A DNA stretch of 64,000 bases from Pandoraea norimbergensis (GTDB lineage Bacteria > Pseudomonadota > Gammaproteobacteria > Burkholderiales > Burkholderiaceae), in the NCBI RefSeq assembly GCF_001465545.3, contig NZ_CP013480.3, positions 2,170,001 to 2,234,000 of the forward strand, in the 5' to 3' direction. The stretch's first letter is position 1, and each line of letters starts with the position of its first letter. The notes under the pieces were generated by a model, which ran no database searches, was not told the origin of the DNA, and saw nothing but the letters and a program-made list of their open reading frames with translations. Shown piece by piece: positions 11,015-20,800 of this stretch. Made by a program: the position numbers and the translations under genes.

Positions 11015-11036
11015 GTCGGGCTGGCGTCCTCGGTGA

Positions 11037-12053
11037 TCAGTGGTTCACGGGGCGGCGCGCGTGGCTTGGCGGTACCGCTTCGAACTTGTGCCAGACGCGG
11101 CGCATGTGGCGCGCCGAGGCGAAGCCCGCTCGCTCGGCGATGCGCTCAAGATCGAGCTGGCTATTGCCGAGCATTTCCCTTACCAGCGCAATGCGCAACC
11201 GGTGCAGGTAGTCGATCGGGGCGGTGCCGGAGTGTTCGCGAAAGAGTCGTGTGACCTGTCGTTCGCTGGTGCTGGCGATTTCTGCCATCGCCGCGAGTGT
11301 CCAGTCGCGCGCGGGATCGGCCGCGATGGCGTCCTGCATGCGGTGCAACGCCGGGTGCAGATGATTGCGGCCTTCGAGCCACGGCGAGAGCTGCGGATCG
11401 GCGCCTGCGCGGCGTGAATACACAACCATCTGGCGGGCAATCGCGGCGGCGCACAGCGGGCTGGTGACTTCGGCAATGAGCGTGAGCATCAGATCGAGAC
11501 CGGTGGTGACACCCGCGCTGCTCCAGACGTTGCCATCCTGCACATAGAGCCGGTTGTCGGCCACGCGTGCACCCGGCGCGAGCGCTCGCAGCGCATCGCA
11601 ACTGCCGTGATGCGTGGTGCACATACGCCCGTCGAGCAACCCCGCCCGTGCGGCGAGCAGCGCGCCGGTACAGATGCACGCCAGCCGATGCGTGGGACGC
11701 ACCGTACGCCGCAGCCACGCGACGGCCAGCGATTCGGCTTCATCACCTGAGTCGGTTGACGCCGTCGTTGGCGCAGCGTCGTCATATATCGCCGCGATCG
11801 GCAGCGGTTTTTCCACCGTGCCCGTCACGACAATCCATGCATCGTCGGGTACACCGTCGGGCAACACGGTCAATGGCGAGAGCCGCAACCCGATCGACGT
11901 GTCCACCGACGCCCGGGTGCCAACGTAATGCAACACGAACCGAACCGTGTCCTGCTGCATATTGGCCATGCGCAAGGCTTCTGCCGGTGCTGCGATGTCC
12001 AGCAGCAGCGCGTCAGGCATGACCAGCAGGTAGACAGGTTGGATTCGTGGCAT
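11037..12053 (-). CDS. GlxA-family transcriptional regulator (DJ-1/PfpI-like domain plus AraC HTH)
   Basis: A 338-residue regulator. The N-terminal part (about 5-190) is a DJ-1/PfpI amidase-like fold that starts VYLLVMPDALLLDIAAPAEA and carries the nucleophile-elbow-like ACICTGALLAARAGLLDG. The C-terminal part (about 230-330) is an AraC helix-turn-helix pair, with TSERQVTRLFREHSG and a second helix set ending in RHMRRVWHKFE. Such proteins usually regulate amino-acid or amine catabolic operons, with the DJ-1-like domain as ligand sensor. It is transcribed in the same direction as the hydrolase/dehydratase/reductase/MFS cluster to its right and is probably that cluster's regulator; this is inferred from position. 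Two adjacent ATG codons exist (12056 and 12053) and either could be the start. Confidence 0.9.
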   Translation of the reverse strand: MPRIQPVYLLVMPDALLLDIAAPAEALRMANMQQDTVRFVLHYVGTRASVDTSIGLRLSPLTVLPDGVPDDAWIVVTGTVEKPLPIAAIYDDAAPTTASTDSGDEAESLAVAWLRRTVRPTHRLACICTGALLAARAGLLDGRMCTTHHGSCDALRALAPGARVADNRLYVQDGNVWSSAGVTTGLDLMLTLIAEVTSPLCAAAIARQMVVYSRRAGADPQLSPWLEGRNHLHPALHRMQDAIAADPARDWTLAAMAEIASTSERQVTRLFREHSGTAPIDYLHRLRIALVREMLGNSQLDLERIAERAGFASARHMRRVWHKFEAVPPSHARRPVNH

Positions 12054-12098
12054 CACGCGAGCGCCCAGACGAAGGACAAATTCGGACAGATCCCGACG

Positions 12099-12665
12099 TT
12101 ACACCGCCGCGAGCGCTTCCTCAACCGTGACGATGCGCGCGAAGCGGTCGACCAGCACGGTTTCGGTACGTTCTTTCAGGTCGGCAACCGAGAGTTCGCG
12201 GCCGGTGCGCGGGTGTTTCATCGGGAACGTGAGCGTCGCTTCGGTGACGAAATCGACTTGATAACCGGCGTCGGAGGCGGCACGCGTGGTCGTCTCGCAG
12301 CACTGTTCGGTGCGGATGCCCGACACGATCAGGCGCGTGATGCCATGTTCCACCAGCCACGGGCCGAGCGTGGAGCCGGCCAGTGCGCTGTGCTTGACCT
12401 TATCTACCGTAAAGACCGGCTCGATGCGAAGCTCTTCGAGCGTACGCACGAAGCCTGAGGCGCGCGCGAACACGCCCGAGTCGATGTGGAAGACTTGCAC
12501 GACCGGCACGCCACGGGCGACCGCGCCATCGACCAGCGCCTGCTGGCGCGAGAAGTACGTGGCCAGATCGTCTTCGCGCCAGTACGGGCGCTGGCGGAAC
12601 GATTCCTGCGCATCGATGACGAGCAGGGCAGTGCGGAATGCTTGTGACGATTGAGCTTGCGACAT
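12099..12665 (-). CDS. Isochorismatase-family cysteine hydrolase
   Basis: A 188-residue alpha/beta hydrolase of the isochorismatase/nicotinamidase superfamily. The likely triad is Asp18 (LLVIDAQESF), Lys89 in the VDKVKHSAL block and Cys122 in GIRTEQCCETT, which follows the family's G-x-x-T-x-x-C pattern. I set the start at the ATG at 12665 because GGAG lies about six bases upstream; the longer open frame to 12776 has an untypical Pro/Arg-rich beginning. The substrate cannot be read from the sequence. Members of this family in amino-acid catabolic clusters usually hydrolyse an amide or carbamate intermediate. It sits between the GlxA regulator and the cyclodeaminase-like gene on the same strand, with 111 bp to the latter, so it may be in the operon or have its own promoter. 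Confidence 0.9.
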   Translation of the reverse strand: MSQAQSSQAFRTALLVIDAQESFRQRPYWREDDLATYFSRQQALVDGAVARGVPVVQVFHIDSGVFARASGFVRTLEELRIEPVFTVDKVKHSALAGSTLGPWLVEHGITRLIVSGIRTEQCCETTTRAASDAGYQVDFVTEATLTFPMKHPRTGRELSVADLKERTETVLVDRFARIVTVEEALAAV

Positions 12666-12776
12666 GACGAACTCCGTGGAGTGGGGTGACGATGGCCCCA
12701 TATTACGGAGGTTCACGCGCGGGCGACAGACCGTGTGCGGACGGGAAGCGGACGGATTCGGACAGCCCTGCGGCAC

Positions 12777-13829
12777 TCAGATGGCGGCGCGTACCCCAAC
12801 GCTTTCGCCCGACGGGGTCTGCGCACGCCGATAGAGTGCGGCGGCCAGTGCCACGTCTTGCGCGCCCATGCCGAGCGATTTGAACAGCGTGACGTCCTCC
12901 GCGCTGGTCCGGCCGAGGTGTCGGCCGATAACCAGTTCACCGAGTTCGGCCAGCAGATCCTCCGGACCGATGCGGCCTTCAGCGGCAGCGGCGAGATAGT
13001 CACCCGACTCGTTGACCGTCGACTCGCGGCGGTCGACAAACAGTCGGGCGCGCGCCATCAACTCGGTATCGGCTTCGCGATGGCGCGGCGTGCTGCTGCC
13101 GACCAGATTGACGTGCGTGCCCGGTGCCAGCCAAGCGGAGTGCAGCACCGGCTCGGTGGTGTTGGTCACGGTCACGACGATATCGGCATCGCACACGGCG
13201 GCTTCGACGCTGTCGGCGGCCTCCAGTGTGAACCCGTAGTTCGGTTGTTCCTTGTCGACAAACGCTTGTGCACTGGCGCGCGAGCGGCTGGCCACGCGAA
13301 CGTGTTGCAACGGTCGCGCGGCAGCTAAGGCGGCAAGGTGCCAATGCGCTTGATGGCCTGCGCCGATCAGCGCGAGACGCGTCGCGTCGTGGCGCGCGAG
13401 CAGGCGGGTCGCCAGCCCGGTGACGGCGGCGGTGCGAATGCCGGTGATTTCGGCGGCATTCATGACCGCAAGCAACTCGCCTGTCTCACCGCTCATCAGC
13501 ACGACACAGCCCTGATGCGGGTCTTTCCCCAGCATGCTGTTGCCGGGGAAGAACGTGCCGACCTTCGCCCCGTAGACCGGCGGGTTGTCCTCGCTCGCTT
13601 CATTTCCCGCGCTTCCCGCAATAAACGCCGGCATCATCCCCAGCATGCCTTTCGCACCGAGCGCTTCCGGCGGCCGGATGATTTGACGCAGGGGCAAATA
13701 AATTTGCTCACGCGCCAGTGCGGCGAACATCTCCGACATGACGGGAATCGCGTCGGCGACAGGCATCAGCGCCGCGACTTGCGCGGCGTCGAGCAGCAAA
13801 ACGGCAGGCGAGGGCGAGGTGGCGGTCAT
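12777..13829 (-). CDS. Ornithine cyclodeaminase/mu-crystallin family protein (EutC-like)
   Basis: A 350-residue member of the ornithine cyclodeaminase/mu-crystallin family. The Rossmann NAD(P)-binding motif is seen in ALIGAGHQAHWHLAAL, following the family block MNAAEITGIRTAAVTGLAT, and the distal segment LVGSSTPRHREADTEL is typical. It lies only six bases downstream of the PLP-dependent dehydratase, so the two are almost certainly co-translated. A dehydratase paired with this family is the arrangement of EutB/EutC in ectoine utilisation and of BhcB/BhcD in the beta-hydroxyaspartate cycle, where the family member reduces iminosuccinate to aspartate. I infer an iminosuccinate (or related imine) reductase rather than a true ornithine cyclodeaminase. 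The deacetylase and transaminase partners of full ectoine operons are not seen here. Confidence 0.9.
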   Translation of the reverse strand: MTATSPSPAVLLLDAAQVAALMPVADAIPVMSEMFAALAREQIYLPLRQIIRPPEALGAKGMLGMMPAFIAGSAGNEASEDNPPVYGAKVGTFFPGNSMLGKDPHQGCVVLMSGETGELLAVMNAAEITGIRTAAVTGLATRLLARHDATRLALIGAGHQAHWHLAALAAARPLQHVRVASRSRASAQAFVDKEQPNYGFTLEAADSVEAAVCDADIVVTVTNTTEPVLHSAWLAPGTHVNLVGSSTPRHREADTELMARARLFVDRRESTVNESGDYLAAAAEGRIGPEDLLAELGELVIGRHLGRTSAEDVTLFKSLGMGAQDVALAAALYRRAQTPSGESVGVRAAI

Positions 13830-13835
13830 CGTCGG

Positions 13836-14870
13836 TCAGGCGTTGGCTTCTGCCGCCAGTGCGGCGTCGATATGACGCTGGAACGTGGCAGGGTCAGTGT
13901 TCGTGCCGCACAACAGCACGCCCACTCGCTTGCCGGCAAGCTTCTCGCGCAGCGGCCCCATCAGGGCGGCGGTGGCTGCCGCGCAAGCCGGTTCCACGGC
14001 CAGCTTCAATTGACGGAACAACGTCAGCATACCGGCGCGCATCTGATCGTCGGTCACCGTCACCAGTTCGTCGATATGACGGCGGCACAGCGTGTAGCTG
14101 TACAACTCGGTGTGCGGTGCCATGAGGCTGTCGGCAATGCCCGTCATCGGGCCCATCTTGACCGGACCGTTCGCCGCAAAGCTCTGCGCCATGGCATCGG
14201 CACCCGCCGGTTCCACGCCGTAGACCTTCACGTGCGGCGCGAACAGCTTGAATGCAGTCGCGACACCCGCGATCAGACCGCCACCGCCAATCGGCACGAT
14301 GACGGCGTCGAGATCGGGGGCTTGTTGTGCCCATTCATAGCCGAGCGTTGCCGTGCCCAGTACCGTGCGATAGCCGTTGAACGGGTGCACGAAGAAACGG
14401 CCTTCCTCCTGCTCCACGCGTTTGACCGTCTCGAACGCCTCATGCACGTTCTCCGCCAGCACGAGGTCGGCGCCGTACTCACGGCACAGCGACGAACGTG
14501 CGGGGCTGGCGGTCTTGAGCATCACCGTCTTCGCGCTCACGCCCATCGCCTGCGCAGCGTAAGCCACCGCCACGGCGTGGTTGCCCGCAGAAACGCAGGT
14601 CACACCGGCTTGGCGCTGCGCATCGCTGAGTGCGAGCAGATTGGAGAACGCACCCCGTGCCTTGAACGTGCCCGAGGCTTGCAGCAGTTCGTACTTGAAG
14701 GTCAGTTGCGTGTCGCCCAGCGTGGGGAAATCGCGACGCGTGAAGACCGGCGTATTGCGCACGTACGGCCCGAGTTGCTCGTGCAGCGCGGCAATGGCTT
14801 CTTTGGTGGGCGCGGGCTGGCCGTCGATGGTTTCAGCGTGCAGGTCCGGGGTGGCGTTCGGGTGAGTCAC
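13836..14870 (-). CDS. Threonine/hydroxyaspartate dehydratase-like PLP enzyme (EutB-like)
   Basis: A 344-residue fold-type II PLP enzyme of the serine/threonine dehydratase family. The catalytic lysine lies in ASGTFKARGAFSNLL, preceded by LTFKYELLQ. The phosphate-binding glycine loop is PIGGGGLIAGVATA, and the C-terminal block GVLLCGTNTDP is conserved in the family. Length is close to catabolic threonine dehydratases without a regulatory domain. The start appears to be GTG at 14870. A tiny ATG-TCC-AAG-TGA frame starts six bases earlier and its TGA overlaps the GTG; GGAG lies just upstream of that mini-frame. It heads a pair with the cyclodeaminase-like gene and follows a transporter, which suggests import and deamination of a 3-hydroxy-amino acid. 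The exact substrate (threonine, serine or 3-hydroxyaspartate) is not determined by sequence. Confidence 0.9.
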   Translation of the reverse strand: MTHPNATPDLHAETIDGQPAPTKEAIAALHEQLGPYVRNTPVFTRRDFPTLGDTQLTFKYELLQASGTFKARGAFSNLLALSDAQRQAGVTCVSAGNHAVAVAYAAQAMGVSAKTVMLKTASPARSSLCREYGADLVLAENVHEAFETVKRVEQEEGRFFVHPFNGYRTVLGTATLGYEWAQQAPDLDAVIVPIGGGGLIAGVATAFKLFAPHVKVYGVEPAGADAMAQSFAANGPVKMGPMTGIADSLMAPHTELYSYTLCRRHIDELVTVTDDQMRAGMLTLFRQLKLAVEPACAAATAALMGPLREKLAGKRVGVLLCGTNTDPATFQRHIDAALAAEANA

Positions 14871-14907
14871 TTGGACATTGTCTCCAGAATAGGCGCGGTG
14901 GATAGCG

Positions 14908-16191
14908 TTAGCGCAGACCTATGCTACGCACGCGCAGCAGGGCGGTAATGCTGATCAGGGCCGCAAAAATCAGATAGAAGCTCGGCGCGAGCTTGTTGCC
15001 GGTAGCGCCGATGAGCCACGTGATGATAAACGGTGCGAAGCCGCCGAACACGGTAGCCGCGATGTTATAGCCCAGCGACAGGCCCGTAGTGCGCACCTGC
15101 ACCGGGAACAACTCGGTGAGCAGAGCGGGCAGGGCGCCGAAGTAGGTCGTCATCAGCAGGCCCAGCACGATCTGGAACACCATGAGCGAACCGAACGTCG
15201 GGTTGGCATCCAGAAAGCGGAACATCGGGTAGACCAGTACCAGCAGCGCCACGGCGGCCACGAGCATCGGCTTGGTGCGCCCGTGCGTGTCCGACCAGTG
15301 GCCGACGATCGGCGCGACGATCAACTGCACCACGCCCGTCAGCAGCACGGCGGAGAAGGCGGCCGATGACGGAATGCCCAGTTGCTTGACGGCATACGTC
15401 GGCATGTAAAGCACGAGATACGTGGCAACGGTCGCCATGACCACGACACCGATGGCCAGCAGCAGGCGTTCCTTCTGGCTCGTGAAGGTGTCGCGCAGCG
15501 GGCTTTGCGTCGGCTCTGCGTCGAGGAACTCGGGCGTCTCGTCCAGACGGCGGCGAATGTAGTACGCGACCGGACCGATCAGCAGGCCGAAGAAGAACGG
15601 CACGCGCCAGCCCCACGAGGCCATGGCTTCGGGCGTCAGGTTGCCCGTGAGCAAGGCGCCGAAACCGGCGGCGAGCAACGTGGTGAGACCTTGGCTCGCG
15701 ACCTGCCAGCTCGAGAAGAAACCACGGCGTTGCGGCGCGTGCTCAGCCAGAAATGCCGTAGCACTGCCGAATTCGCCACCGGCGGAGAAGCCCTGAATCA
15801 TGCGGGCGAGCACGATGCCGATCGGCGCGAGAATGCCGATCGACGAATACGTCGGCATGATGGCGATGAGCAGCGTGCCCACCATCATCAACAGGATCGA
15901 GAGCGTGAGGGCAGCCTTGCGGCCTGCGCGGTCGGCATACACGCCGATCACGATGGCACCGAGCGGTCGCATGAAGAACGACACGCCGAACGTGCCCAGC
16001 GCGATCAGCAGCGACACCGTGTCGTTGCCTGTCGGGAAGAACAGCTTGGCAATGGTCACGGCAAAGAAGCCGTACACCACGAGGTCGAACCATTCGAGGG
16101 CGTTGCCGATCGAGGCCGAGACGATCACACGCCAGGCGTGCGGGGAAGTACGGGCGGCCGGGGCCGTCGCGTCGGGGGCTGCTGCGCTCAT
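14908..16191 (-). CDS. MHS-family MFS transporter (metabolite:H+ symporter)
   Basis: A 427-residue integral membrane protein with about twelve hydrophobic segments. The family signature is clear: SIGNALEWFDLVVYGFFA in the first helix, RPLGAIVIGVYADRAGRK between helices 2 and 3, and ARMIQGFSAGGEFGSATAFL after helix 4. These mark the metabolite:H+ symporter branch that includes ProP, KgtP and citrate or shikimate carriers. A GGAGAT ribosome-binding site precedes the ATG. The next gene starts 37 bp downstream of its stop on the same strand, so it is the first gene of the catabolic operon and probably imports the substrate of the dehydratase/reductase pair. The substrate cannot be assigned; a zwitterionic or dicarboxylic amino acid would fit the context. 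Confidence 0.92.
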   Translation of the reverse strand: MSAAAPDATAPAARTSPHAWRVIVSASIGNALEWFDLVVYGFFAVTIAKLFFPTGNDTVSLLIALGTFGVSFFMRPLGAIVIGVYADRAGRKAALTLSILLMMVGTLLIAIMPTYSSIGILAPIGIVLARMIQGFSAGGEFGSATAFLAEHAPQRRGFFSSWQVASQGLTTLLAAGFGALLTGNLTPEAMASWGWRVPFFFGLLIGPVAYYIRRRLDETPEFLDAEPTQSPLRDTFTSQKERLLLAIGVVVMATVATYLVLYMPTYAVKQLGIPSSAAFSAVLLTGVVQLIVAPIVGHWSDTHGRTKPMLVAAVALLVLVYPMFRFLDANPTFGSLMVFQIVLGLLMTTYFGALPALLTELFPVQVRTTGLSLGYNIAATVFGGFAPFIITWLIGATGNKLAPSFYLIFAALISITALLRVRSIGLR

Positions 16192-16366
16192 GTGCGAGAT
16201 CTCCAGATCCTGTCGTGCGTTATGTATGCGTTGAGTGCTTGTTATCTTGCTCGTTTGGACGTCCTGTGCGCTCTTGCGAAAGTCTTGGCGTTGCGATGCT
16301 TTCGACGGGCGTCTGGTACTGCGATCAGGTACTGCAACGCGCTTCAGCGGTGAAGCGCCATGGCAA

Positions 16367-16397
16367 CGGGCCGCATCCAGAAGCGGAATGCGGCCCG
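16367..16397 (-). terminator. Inverted repeat downstream of argE, possible terminator
   Basis: A 10-bp perfect inverted repeat (CGGGCCGCAT / ATGCGGCCCG) with an 11-base loop lies 48 bp after the argE stop. No clear T-run follows on the minus strand, so Rho-independent function is uncertain. The surrounding 16,192-16,444 gap holds no gene I can support and must also carry the promoter of the MHS-transporter operon. Confidence 0.4.
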
Positions 16398-16444
16398 GTG
16401 TTACGTCAGTCGGTGCGGTTGCCTAAAGTGGCTCAGGCAGGGGC

Positions 16445-17662
16445 TCAGGCGCCGACGGTGTTGCTGCGAATCAGCTTTTGCAGGAACGACTCGCACTGGG
16501 CGATCTGTTCGAGCGAAACGAATTCGTTCGGCTTGTGCGCCTGTTCGATATTGCCCGGGCCACACACGATCGACGGCACGCCTGCCAGTTGGAACTGACC
16601 GGCTTCGGTGCCGTAGGCCACCTTGCGCTTGTCGGTGTCTTTGGTGAGGGCGCGCACGAGTTGCGTGATGGCGTCCTGCTCCGAAGCGTCGAGCGCCGGG
16701 GCAGCGGCGATCTTCTTGAACTCGATACCGGCGTTCGGGTGTTCCTTCTGCATTTTCGGCACCAGCTCTTCGATCGCATATTGCTGAATGCGCGCGAAGA
16801 TGCCTTCGGCGTCAACGCCCGGCAGGTTGCGGTATTCGAAAACGAATTCGCACAGCGCCGGGATCGTGTTCAGCGCGATGCCGCCCGAGATCGTGCCCGT
16901 TTGTGCCGTGGTGAACGGCACGTCGAACAGTTCGTCGAACGGGCCGACTTGCTTGAAGTGGTCGGCCAGATCGCGGATGTAGCAGATCAGGCGCGCGGCG
17001 TATTCGATGGCGTTCGAGCCCTTCGGCGTGAGCGACGAGTGCGCGGCATGGCCGCGCACGCAGCACTGATAGGCGTTGATGCCCTTGTGCGCCACGATCA
17101 CGCGCATGCTGGTCGGCTCGCCGACGATGCAACCGTCCGGGCGAATGCCGCGCTCGCGCAGTTCGGCCAGCATCACTGGTGCGCCCACGCAGCCGATTTC
17201 TTCGTCGTAAGAGAACGCGAAGTGGAACGGCGTCTTGAGCTTGGCGTCGCGCATCTGGGGCAGCACGGTCATGACCGAGCCGATGAAGCCCTTCATGTCG
17301 CAGGTGCCACGGCCATAAAGATTGCCATCGCGAACTTCAGGCTTGAACGGGTCGGTGTCCCACGGCTGGCCGTCGACCGGCACCACATCGGTGTGGCCCG
17401 ACAGGACGATGCCGCCTTGCGTGTTGCCGTCGGCCGCGGGCAGCGTAACGAACAGATTGGCCTTTCGTTTGGTGGCGTCATACGACAGCCACGGTTCGAC
17501 GCCGGCGTCCTTCAGGCTGTCGCGCACCGTCTCGATCAGGCCGAGGTTCGATTCGCGACTCGTCGTGTCGATGCTGACCAGCTTCTTGATCCAGTCGAGC
17601 GATGCGGGTTGGGCGTCGTTGGCGGCTTGCGTCGCAGAGCTCAGGGGGGAAGCGCTTGTCAT
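16445..17662 (-). CDS. argE: Acetylornithine deacetylase (ArgE)
   Basis: A 405-residue M20-family zinc metallopeptidase that deacetylates N2-acetylornithine in arginine biosynthesis. Metal-ligand motifs are in place: LSGHTDVVPVDGQPWDTDPF (His and catalytic Asp), GRGTCDMKGFIGS (bridging Asp), SYDEEIGCVGA (catalytic and metal Glu) and the terminal CGPGNIEQAHKPNEFV (last His). The dimerisation-domain block CVRGHAAHSS is also present. I chose the ATG at 17662 because CGGAG lies about seven bases upstream; an in-frame ATG at 17689 has no comparable site. It is flanked by mfd on the same strand 202 bp upstream, and that gap contains a good sigma-70-like promoter, so argE is probably transcribed on its own. 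Other M20 amidohydrolases are possible, but the motif set and length fit ArgE best. Confidence 0.93.
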   Translation of the reverse strand: MTSASPLSSATQAANDAQPASLDWIKKLVSIDTTSRESNLGLIETVRDSLKDAGVEPWLSYDATKRKANLFVTLPAADGNTQGGIVLSGHTDVVPVDGQPWDTDPFKPEVRDGNLYGRGTCDMKGFIGSVMTVLPQMRDAKLKTPFHFAFSYDEEIGCVGAPVMLAELRERGIRPDGCIVGEPTSMRVIVAHKGINAYQCCVRGHAAHSSLTPKGSNAIEYAARLICYIRDLADHFKQVGPFDELFDVPFTTAQTGTISGGIALNTIPALCEFVFEYRNLPGVDAEGIFARIQQYAIEELVPKMQKEHPNAGIEFKKIAAAPALDASEQDAITQLVRALTKDTDKRKVAYGTEAGQFQLAGVPSIVCGPGNIEQAHKPNEFVSLEQIAQCESFLQKLIRSNTVGA

Positions 17663-17717
17663 TCGAATCTCCGGGAATCTTCCAGTCATACGTACCGGGA
17701 AATGGTACTCAAAAATA

Positions 17718-17746
17718 ATTTAGAGGTAAAAGATTGCTTGCACAAC
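17718..17746 (-). promoter_or_regulatory. Candidate sigma-70 promoter of argE
   Basis: Reading the minus strand, TTGTGC (17741-17746) and TAAATT (17718-17723) are separated by exactly 17 bp in an unusually AT-rich stretch. The predicted transcription start near 17711 leaves about 49 bases before the argE ATG. Confidence 0.5.
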
Positions 17747-17864
17747 CATTCTTGCATTGCGGGAATTCATCGTTATTTGCGCGGGTAAACCATGCACGCC
17801 ACGCACGCGCATGCGGGTTTGCCCTTGGTTTTCCGATGAATTGCCGCAGGGTGTGGTGCTCATG

Positions 17865-20800
17865 TCAGGCCGCGCGTGCGCCGGGGGAACTGATGGCGCG
17901 CAAGGTTTCCTTGATCGCACGCACGCGATCGGTCAGTTGCGGGTGCTTCGCTTCGATGCGCAGTTTGTCCTGACCGGCCAGCTTGATGTGGCGATGCTTC
18001 TGCACCAGTTCGATGATGCGCATCGGGTCCACGGCGGGCGTGGGTTCGAATTGCAGGGCGATGGCTTCTTCGCTCGCATCGATCTTGGTGATGCCCAGCG
18101 GCTTGGCGAGCAGGCGCATGCGGTGCGTCTCGATCAGCGCCTGCGCCTGCTGCGGCAGCTTGCCGAAGCGGTCGACCAGTTCTTCCTGAATCGTGTCGAT
18201 CGCGTCTGCGTTCGTGCCGTTGGCCAAGCGCTTGTACAGCGACAGACGCTCCTGCACGTCGCCACAGTAGTCGCTCGGCAAGATGGCCGGCACGTGCAGG
18301 TTGATCTCGGTGGTGACTGCCAGCGGCGCGTTCAGGTCCGGCTCGCGGCCAGCCTTGAGTGCGCTTACGGCGTCGGCGAGCATGTCGGTGTAAAGCTGGA
18401 AGCCGATCTCGTGGATTTCTCCCGACTGCTTGTCGCCGAGCACTTCGCCCGCGCCGCGAATTTCCAGATCGTGCATGGCCAGATAGAAGCCGGCGCCGAG
18501 TTCTTCCATTTGCTGAATCGCTTCCAGACGGCGCTGGGCCTGCTTGGTGAGCGATTTCGGATCGTGCACCAGCAGGTAAGCGTAGGCCTGATGGTGCGAG
18601 CGGCCGACGCGGCCACGCAACTGGTGCAACTGCGCAAGACCGAACTTGTCGGCGCGGTGCATCAGGATGGTGTTGGCGGTCGGCACGTCGATGCCGGTTT
18701 CGATAATCGTCGTGCACAGCAGCACGTTGGCGCGCTGGGTCACGAAGTCGCGCATCACGCGCTCGAGATCGCGCTCGTGCATCTGCCCGTGGGCGACGAC
18801 GATGCGCGCTTCGGGCACCAGTGCCTCCAGTTCCAGCTTGCGGTTCTCGATAGTCTCGACTTCGTTGTGCAGGAAGTACACCTGACCGCCGCGCTTGAGT
18901 TCGCGCAGCATGGCTTCGCGAATCACGCCGTCTTCTTCACGGCGTACGAAGGTCTTGATGGCCAGACGTTTTTGCGGGGCGGTAGCGATCACCGAGAAGT
19001 CGCGCAGGCCTTCGAGCGCCATGCCCAGCGTGCGCGGAATCGGCGTTGCGGTGAGTGTGAGCACGTCGACTTCGGCGCGCAGTGCCTTGAGCGCTTCCTT
19101 CTGACGGACACCGAAGCGGTGTTCCTCGTCGATGATGACCAGCCCCAGACGCTGGAACTGAATGTCGTTCGAGAGCAGCTTGTGCGTGCCGATCACGATG
19201 TCGACCTGCCCGTCGTTGATGGCCTTCACGCTCGTATTCACTTCCTTGGTGGTCTTGAAACGCGAGAGTTCGGCAATGCGCACCGGCCAGTCGGCGAAGC
19301 GGTCGGAGAAGGTCTGGGCATGCTGTTCGGCGAGCAGCGTCGTGGGGGCGAGCAGGGCAACCTGCTTGCCGTCGAGCACGGCGATGAACGCGGCACGCAA
19401 CGCCACTTCGGTCTTGCCGAAGCCGACGTCGCCGCACACCAGCCGGTCCATCGGCTTGCCGCTGGTCATGTCGGCCATGACGGCGTTGATGGCGGCGGCT
19501 TGATCGGGGGTCTCTTCGAAGCCGAAGCTGTCGGCAAATTTTTCGTAGTCGCGCGGCGAAAGTTCGAACGCATAGCCCGAGCGTGCGGCGCGACGCGCGT
19601 ACAGATTGAGCAGCTCGGCCGCCGTGTCGCGAATCTGCTGGGCGGCCTTGCGTCTGGCCTTCTCCCATTGACCCGAGCCCAGCGAGTGCAGCGGCGCGGT
19701 GTCGGGGTCGGCGCCGCTGTAGCGCGAGATCAGGTGCAGTTGCGAGACCGGTACGTAGAGTTTGCTCTGGCCGGAGTAGTCGAGATGCAGGAACTCGGTT
19801 TCACCTTCGCCGAGGTCCATGCTGATCAGCCCCTGATAGCGGCCGATGCCGTGCTGGCTATGCACCACCGGGTCGCCGACCTTGAGCTCGGCGAGGTCGC
19901 GCACCATCGAGTCGACCGACGTCGCCTGTTCCTGACGGCGTTTGCCGACACGGCGTGCCAGGCCTTCGTAAAGCTCGTTCTCGGTGATGAACGCGAGGTC
20001 TTCCGTCGGCAGCAGAAAGCCCGAGGCCAGCGGTGCGACGCCAATCGCGAAGCGCGCATCCGAGGTCAGAAAATCTTCCAGCGATTCGACCGAGACCGGG
20101 CGCAGATCGTTGTCGTGCAGCAGTTGCAGCAGCGTCTCGCGACGGCCCGCGGAGTCGGCGCAGAGCAGCACACGCGCGGGCGTGCGGGCGAGATACGCGC
20201 GTAGCGCGGCCAGTGGATCGTCGGCGCGACGGTTGACCGAGATCGTCGGCAGCGGGATCGCCCAACTGCCGTCGCCGGGCTTCGCCAGCGTCAGGCGGGC
20301 GAACGGCTTGGCGAACGTGAAGAAGTCCTGATCGAGCAGAAACAGTTGCTCGGGCGGCAGCACCGGGCGCTCGCGGTCGTGCGAGAGAAAGTTGTAGCGC
20401 TGACGCGTGTCGTTCCAGAAGCGCTGGATCGCACCTTCCAGATCGCCGACGAACACCAACTGGGCGTCGGGCGGCAGATAGTGGAAGAGCGTGGCCGTCT
20501 CTTCGAAGAACAGCGGCAGGTAGTACTCGATGCCCGCGGAGGGCACGCCGCTGCCCATGTCTTTGTAGATCGTGCTGCGGCTCGGGTCGCCTTCGAACAC
20601 CTCGCGCCAGCGACCGCGAAACGCGGTGCGGGCGGGTTCGTCGAATGGGAATTCTCGGCCCGGGAGCAGGCGCACTTCCTTGACCGGATAGAGGCTGCGC
20701 TGCGTGTCCGGATCGAAAGCGCGGATGCTGTCGACCGTGTCGTCGAACAGATCGAGACGATAGGGCAGTGGCGAGCCCATCGGGAACAGATCGATCAGAC

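Noticed and set aside
17757..20204. Plus-strand frame of 815 codons opposite mfd
   Set aside because: It mirrors mfd codons on the other strand; Mfd motifs are complete, so this frame is a shadow.
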